Source: UBA2040 sp963977135 (GTDB lineage: Bacteria; Bacteroidota; Bacteroidia; Flavobacteriales_D; Crocinitomicaceae). Taken from it: 64,000 bases of DNA. The position numbers and the translations under genes are program-made. Positions 59,426 through 64,000 of the stretch are shown piece by piece. Below the pieces are notes generated by a model. It had not been told where the DNA came from. It searched no databases and was given only the letters and a program-made list of their open reading frames with translations. The stretch covers positions 1-64,000 of the forward strand of contig CAXBNN010000001.1 in the NCBI GenBank assembly GCA_963977135.1, read 5' to 3'. Position 1 is the stretch's first letter. Each line of letters opens with the position of its first letter.

Positions 59426-60568
59426 ATGAATTTTGAATTAACAGAAGAACAGAAATCAGTAAGAGACGCGGCAAGAGATTTTGCTCAAAATGTTTTGAAA
59501 CCAGGTGTAATCGCTCGTGATAATGAACAACGTTTTCCAGTTGAAGAAATGAAACAATTGGGAGAACTTGGATTTATGGGTATGATGGTCGATCCTAAAT
59601 ACGGCGGAAGCGGTATGGATACCATGTCGTATGCTTTAGCTATTGAAGAAATTTCGAAAATAGATGCGTCTGCATCTGTTTGCTTATCAGTGAATAACTC
59701 TTTGGTATGTTGGGGATTAGAAAAATACGGAACAGAAGAACAAAAACAAAAATATTTAGTTGATCTTGCTACAGGAACTAAAATAGGTGCATTTTGTCTT
59801 TCTGAGCCAGAAGCAGGTTCTGATGCAACTTCTCAAAGCACAACTGCTATTGATAAAGGTGATCATTATTTGTTGAACGGAACCAAAAATTGGATTACCA
59901 ATGGATCATCTGCATCAACTTACCTTGTAATTGCTCAAACAAATGTTGAGGCTGGTCACAAAGGAATTAACGCTTTCATTATAGAAAGAGGAATGGAAGG
60001 TTTTATCGTTGGAGCGAAAGAAGATAAATTAGGTATTCGCGGAAGTGATACACATACTTTGCTTTTCAACGACGTTAAAGTGCCAAAAGAAAACAGAATC
60101 GGTGAAGACGGATTTGGATTTACTTTCGCAATGAAAGTTCTTTCAGGTGGACGAATCGGTATTGCTGCACAAGCATTAGGAATTGCTGCTGGTGGTTTTG
60201 AATTGGCTAGAGATTATTCCAAACAAAGAAAAGCTTTCGGTAAAGAAATTTACAAACACCAAGCTATTGCTTTCAAATTGGCTGACATGGCTACAGAAAT
60301 TGAAGCTGCTCGTTTGTTGGTTTACAAATCGGCTACAGATAAAGATATGGGTCGAAACTACGATCAGTCTTCTGCTATGGCGAAATTGTATGCTTCTAAA
60401 GTTGCAATGGAACAAACGGTAGAAGCTATCCAAATTCATGGTGGTTATGGATTCGTAAAAGAATACCACGTTGAGCGTTTGATGCGTGATGCGAAGATTA
60501 CACAGATTTACGAAGGAACTTCTGAAGTTCAGAAAATCGTAATTTCTAGAAACTTGTTGAAAGACTAA
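59426..60568 (+). CDS. Acyl-CoA dehydrogenase
   Basis: A 380-residue flavoenzyme that introduces the alpha,beta double bond in acyl-CoA, passing electrons to ETF. Motifs: GAFCLSEPEAGSDATSQ, GTKNWITNGSSA, the FAD-contact GFGFTFAMKVLSGGRIGIAAQ, QRKAFGKEIYKHQAI and the C-terminal IYEGTSEVQKIVISR with the catalytic Glu in YEGTSE. It resembles short/branched-chain enzymes. It is alone with its own promoter box and terminator. Confidence 0.93.
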   Translation: MNFELTEEQKSVRDAARDFAQNVLKPGVIARDNEQRFPVEEMKQLGELGFMGMMVDPKYGGSGMDTMSYALAIEEISKIDASASVCLSVNNSLVCWGLEKYGTEEQKQKYLVDLATGTKIGAFCLSEPEAGSDATSQSTTAIDKGDHYLLNGTKNWITNGSSASTYLVIAQTNVEAGHKGINAFIIERGMEGFIVGAKEDKLGIRGSDTHTLLFNDVKVPKENRIGEDGFGFTFAMKVLSGGRIGIAAQALGIAAGGFELARDYSKQRKAFGKEIYKHQAIAFKLADMATEIEAARLLVYKSATDKDMGRNYDQSSAMAKLYASKVAMEQTVEAIQIHGGYGFVKEYHVERLMRDAKITQIYEGTSEVQKIVISRNLLKD

Positions 60569-60589
60569 TAAGTAATAAAACGATATATA

Positions 60590-60624
60590 GAAAGCTCATT
60601 CATTAATTTGAATGGGCTTTTTTT
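60590..60624. terminator. Bidirectional terminator between acyl-CoA dehydrogenase and murF
   Basis: AAAGCTCATTC pairs with GAATGGGCTTT around an eight-base loop and is followed by seven Ts; it touches the convergent murF stop. Confidence 0.82.
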
Positions 60625-61906
60625 ATAAAATATCCAATAACTTTTCAAGCTGAATACCTCTCGAGCCTTTAAGCAATATCAATGAATCTTCAATAGGAGA
60701 ATTGGTCAATTGCGTTTTGAGTTCTTCAACTTCTTTGAAAGAATTCTCTCCATTTGTGAGTGTTTGAAACACAGAACCAACAAATAGGGTTTCGATATTA
60801 TCCATTTTCAATTGATCGATAATCTTTTCGTGCTCCACTTTTTCATCATTACCGAGTTCTCGCATATCGCCGAGAATGGCGATTTTCTTTGGGTGGTCAA
60901 TCTGCGCAAAGCTTTTTATCGCTGACGACATGCTTGTAGGATTAGCGTTGTAGCAATCGACGATGATGGTGTTTTTATCTGTTTTATTAACCTGAGAACG
61001 ATTGTTACTAGGTAAATAATTCTCTAAAGCATGATTAATTTTCTCTGGTTCTACTTTGAAAATAATTCCAAAAGTTAACGCTGCTAAAAAATTGTAGAAA
61101 TTGTATTCGCCGACCAAATTGGTTTTTAGGGTAGGAGAGTGATAGTTGTCAGAACTCCATTTAAATTCGATGAAAGGAGTTTGATTCACAATGTTTCCGG
61201 TCACTTTTGCACTAGCGGAGTTTTGTCCGTAAGCAATATTCGTCGTGTTGGAAGGTAATTCATTTACTAGAATTTGATCATCGGCATTGTAAACGAGCTG
61301 ACCATCTATTTTTTGAATGGATTCATACAATTCTCGCTTTGTTTTCAGAACACCTTCAAAGTTGATAAAACCTTCTAGGTGAGCTTTGCCAATATTGGTT
61401 ATTATCCCAACCGTAGGTTCAGCAATAGCGCATAACTCTTCTATATCTTTAAACTTGTTGGCACCCATTTCTATAATGGCAATCTCATGTTCTGGATTCA
61501 AGCCGAGCAGCGTTAAGGGAACGCCGATATGATTATTCAAATTACCTTGCGTAAAATGAACCTTATATTTCTCAATTAAAACGGCTGCAATAAGTTCTTT
61601 TGAGGTTGTTTTGCCATTACTTCCGGTAATTCCGATTATAGGAATAGTAAATTGTCTTCTGTGATACAGAGCAAGGTCTTGCAAGAATTTTAAACAATCA
61701 TCAACCAAAAAGATGTTATCGTTGGTTAGATATTTTTTTTCATCCACAATTGCGTATAGAGCACCTTGTTTTATTGCTTCATCGGCAAATGTATTGCCGT
61801 TGAAGTTTTCACCCTTTAAACTTATGAATAAACAGTTTTTTTCAATTTTACGCGTATCCGTGCAAACCCCAGAGCTTTGTTTAAAAAGAGAATACATTTT
61901 TTCCAT
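60623..61906 (-). CDS. murF: UDP-N-acetylmuramoyl-tripeptide--D-alanyl-D-alanine ligase
   Basis: MurF joins D-Ala-D-Ala to the UDP-MurNAc-tripeptide. 427 residues from the ATG at 61906 (MEKMYSLFKQSSGVCTDTR); an ATG at 61963 would lie in the upstream terminator. The P-loop GITGSNGKTTSKEL, IIEMGANKFKDIEEL and DCYNANPTSM are intact. It follows gldJ with a terminator hairpin between them, so murF needs readthrough or a promoter in the short gap. Confidence 0.95.
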   Translation of the reverse strand: MEKMYSLFKQSSGVCTDTRKIEKNCLFISLKGENFNGNTFADEAIKQGALYAIVDEKKYLTNDNIFLVDDCLKFLQDLALYHRRQFTIPIIGITGSNGKTTSKELIAAVLIEKYKVHFTQGNLNNHIGVPLTLLGLNPEHEIAIIEMGANKFKDIEELCAIAEPTVGIITNIGKAHLEGFINFEGVLKTKRELYESIQKIDGQLVYNADDQILVNELPSNTTNIAYGQNSASAKVTGNIVNQTPFIEFKWSSDNYHSPTLKTNLVGEYNFYNFLAALTFGIIFKVEPEKINHALENYLPSNNRSQVNKTDKNTIIVDCYNANPTSMSSAIKSFAQIDHPKKIAILGDMRELGNDEKVEHEKIIDQLKMDNIETLFVGSVFQTLTNGENSFKEVEELKTQLTNSPIEDSLILLKGSRGIQLEKLLDIL

Positions 61907-61914
61907 ACAAGTAG

Positions 61915-61952
61915 GCAAAAAAAAGCGTCCAACCAGTTTTGGGAGGACGCTT
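61915..61952 (-). terminator. Terminator of gldJ
   Basis: AAGCGTCC (61923-61930) pairs with GGACGCTT (61945-61952); on the minus strand it is followed by eight Ts. It lies between gldJ and murF on the same strand. Confidence 0.8.
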
Positions 61953-61969
61953 TTGATTATCAAATAATC

Positions 61970-63982
61970 TTATCTTTTCTTTTGTTTTTTCTTACCGTAG
62001 TTCATTCCTACAGGAGAACCAATTCTATCCATTGCACATCGGAAACCGAGTGTACTCATAGATTGTTCTTCGTCTAAGAATCTTCTATTTCCACCAACTA
62101 ACCAGTAAGCTCTGTCTTTCCAAGAACCACCTTTGTAGACTCTTGATTTATCAGAGATAAGTGTAGAAGGCCAAGATGTACGATCTTTTGGTGCGATAAC
62201 TGAACCGTCTAAACCATATTGCTCGTACTCGTTTTGGTACATAACCAAGTTTGGATTTCTTGTTGCTTGGTTGATTGCATTTTTACGCTCGTCATTGTTG
62301 TAATGTAAAGAGCTTTCAATGTCACCATCTAAGTAGTCAATATAATCATCACGACGGTAGTTCAATCGACCAATGTTTTCCTCTTCGGTAACATTACGGT
62401 ATTTCAATTGACCAGGAGTGTTGATAATGAAATCAGAGAATCCTTCACGTAACATAGAGATAACATCGAATGCATATTCTTCACCATCTGGACCTTCACG
62501 TAATTCATCTGCAAAAATTCCATCAAAAAGCTCATCTTGAATTCTAGTATTTGCTTCAATATCATGTTTGTTGTTCAAGTCATCAATAGACAAATCCAAC
62601 ACGCGATTGATTTTTCCTAACAAAGTCAATTCTACTGAATCTTTCACGTTTTTGTGAGAAGTGTAGAATGGATCTGGAGCATAACCTTCTTTTACAGGGT
62701 TTCTAGACTCAACAGTTCTCATGATTCCAGCAGTAACTACTGTGTCATTGATATCATGTTGTAGAGCTGAAATTCTTTGGTAACGGATACGTTCGAATTC
62801 GTTTAAGTATTCTTTCATTCCGTGGATGTCGTATTGAACTTGAGCGTTTTTCAAATCAATAACACCTTCGTTATTTAATACTTTCGTTTTGAAAACGTTT
62901 CCTCTAAATGGTCGGAACTCATCGAAATCTTCAGAGCTCAAAGGACGATAAACATCCAATACCCATTCCGAAACGTTACCCGCCATGTTGTATATACCAT
63001 AATCATTTGGCCAGTAAGACTCAACTGGAGCAGTAACGTCAGCACCATCATTTAAGTTTCCAGCAACACCCATGTAATCACCTTTACCACGAACAAAGTT
63101 TGCACGAATCGCTCCTTGTACTTTAGGATCATCTTGACGAACGAAGTGTCCGTTCCATGGATAATTTCTTCTTTCTGTAATAACTTCAGTGCCTCCTTGA
63201 AGGTTGCCTACTAAACCGTAGTAAGCAAATTCCCATTCAGCTTCAGTTGGTAGACGGTAGCGTGGAAGCAAAATTCCATCTTCCATTCTAACGATACGTT
63301 TACCTAATTTTTTTCCTTCTACATTAGAAGGGTTTAAGTCAGTAATACTTTTTCTTACCGCATCTTCATATTGACCAGCATAATAAGACTCAGTTGTATA
63401 AACCGCATCATCTCTTTGATCAACATTGAAATCAAGTATTCCTTCACGGATAAGTATGTATTCGTTCACACGATCCGTTCTCCATTTACAGTAATCAGAT
63501 GCTTGTAACCAAGATACACCAACTACGGGGTAATCTCTATAGGCAGGGTGACGCAAGTAATAATCCACGTATTTTTCGTTGAATCCTAACTTAGATCTCC
63601 ATACTAAAGTATCAGGTAGGGCGTTTTTGTATACCATTGGATAACTTTCACTGTAAGCACGTTGCACCCAATACAAGTATTCCAACCAGTTAAAATTAGT
63701 TACTTCTGTTTGATCAATGTAAAATGAAGAAACAGTTACTCTTGCTGGTCTATTGTTCCAGTCAAACATAACGTCATTCTCTGATTGTCCCATAGTGAAA
63801 GTACCACCTTCAACCAAAACTAGGCCTGGACCTGTTTCTTGATCAACGAAAGGGACTTTTTGGAAACCGCCATTATTAGGATCGTTAAAATTCCAACCTG
63901 TGTTGGAAGAACGCTCCTTAGCGCAGGATGCTAGAACGGTAATTCCGACTAGCGCAACCATTAATAATTTGGAGATTCGCAT
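61970..63982 (-). CDS. gldJ: Gliding motility lipoprotein GldJ
   Basis: GldJ is a lipoprotein required for gliding and linked to T9SS function in Flavobacteriales. The 670-residue protein has a lipobox (LASC, Cys 20), then a formylglycine-generating-enzyme/sulfatase-modifying-factor fold: LVEGGTFTMGQSENDVM, YPVVGVSWLQASDYCKWR, LPTEAEWEFAYYG and, near 614-655, VYKGGSWKDRAYWLVGGNRR and TLGFRCAMD. Between about 375 and 600 an acidic, Tyr/Asn-rich insert interrupts the fold. The C-terminal KKKQKKR is highly basic. The window contains none of gldK-N, porV or other T9SS genes, so it is likely at a separate locus. Confidence 0.93.
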   Translation of the reverse strand: MRISKLLMVALVGITVLASCAKERSSNTGWNFNDPNNGGFQKVPFVDQETGPGLVLVEGGTFTMGQSENDVMFDWNNRPARVTVSSFYIDQTEVTNFNWLEYLYWVQRAYSESYPMVYKNALPDTLVWRSKLGFNEKYVDYYLRHPAYRDYPVVGVSWLQASDYCKWRTDRVNEYILIREGILDFNVDQRDDAVYTTESYYAGQYEDAVRKSITDLNPSNVEGKKLGKRIVRMEDGILLPRYRLPTEAEWEFAYYGLVGNLQGGTEVITERRNYPWNGHFVRQDDPKVQGAIRANFVRGKGDYMGVAGNLNDGADVTAPVESYWPNDYGIYNMAGNVSEWVLDVYRPLSSEDFDEFRPFRGNVFKTKVLNNEGVIDLKNAQVQYDIHGMKEYLNEFERIRYQRISALQHDINDTVVTAGIMRTVESRNPVKEGYAPDPFYTSHKNVKDSVELTLLGKINRVLDLSIDDLNNKHDIEANTRIQDELFDGIFADELREGPDGEEYAFDVISMLREGFSDFIINTPGQLKYRNVTEEENIGRLNYRRDDYIDYLDGDIESSLHYNNDERKNAINQATRNPNLVMYQNEYEQYGLDGSVIAPKDRTSWPSTLISDKSRVYKGGSWKDRAYWLVGGNRRFLDEEQSMSTLGFRCAMDRIGSPVGMNYGKKKQKKR

Positions 63983-64000
63983 ATAAATATTCTGTTTGTT

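Overview
The window reads as a chromosomal segment of a low-GC, gliding or T9SS-bearing member of the Bacteroidota, most likely Flavobacteriales and possibly near Fluviicola/Crocinitomicaceae (the family placement is inference). The evidence is a gldJ homologue, several proteins ending in type IX secretion (T9SS) type A sorting domains, Bacteroidota-type families (GWxTD, DUF5777, choice-of-anchor V, DUF4369-TlpA), and promoters of the TAnnTTTG type in place of a sigma-70 -10 box. I see no prophage, insertion sequence or CRISPR array. Most of the window is core genome with a few accessory islands.

Layout. The left edge (1-215) holds two tandem copies of what looks like the 3' tail of a 5S rRNA plus terminator. 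Then come lpxH, two TlpA-like thioredoxins, gatB, a purine nucleoside phosphorylase and lpxK on the minus strand (360-6724), followed by a lipoprotein NagZ-like glycosidase (7027-8175). A plus-strand run carries radC, wecB, a NodB-like deacetylase, a DUF423 protein, an MBL-fold hydrolase and fabI (8430-13566). After a DUF547 pair and 5-FTHF cyclo-ligase comes a four-gene module (15884-19136): diheme cytochrome, DUF5777 barrel, CX4CH lipoprotein and a heme-motif T9SS protein. Mixed small genes follow (CDF transporter, msrB, lytic transglycosylase, yidD). A minus-strand cluster (24755-31909) joins a flavoprotein, a membrane polyferredoxin, two GT2 glycosyltransferases and a GT-C mannosyltransferase-like protein.

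Next are divergent accA/ispE, a VCBS/FG-GAP T9SS protein, and a 1586-residue modular T9SS protein with five tandem 50-residue repeats. Beside it lies an orphan T9SS tail, a gene remnant. A lipid kinase and an LtaS-like phosphotransferase, xerD/aroQ (starts 3 nt apart), a GT2 and a GWxTD protein lead to tRNA-Ser(TGA), a tandem lipoprotein pair, and tRNA-Val(TAC) with a 124-bp tandem repeat made from its own 3' end and terminator. The right part holds folC, a TonB-ExbD-ExbB set, two adjacent NhaD Na+/H+ antiporters, glutamate dehydrogenase, anmK, an acyl-CoA dehydrogenase, murF and gldJ.

Functional threads: envelope biogenesis (lpxH, lpxK, murF, wecB, lytic transglycosylase, NagZ-like, anmK, LtaS-like, glycosyltransferases), surface secretion and gliding (gldJ plus three T9SS cargoes), extracytoplasmic redox (TlpA pair, cytochrome module, polyferredoxin cluster), and Na+ handling (NhaD pair). 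The two clusters I would follow up first are the cytochrome/DUF5777/T9SS module and the flavoprotein/polyferredoxin/glycosyltransferase cluster. I do not recognise either as a described system, but I could not search for it.
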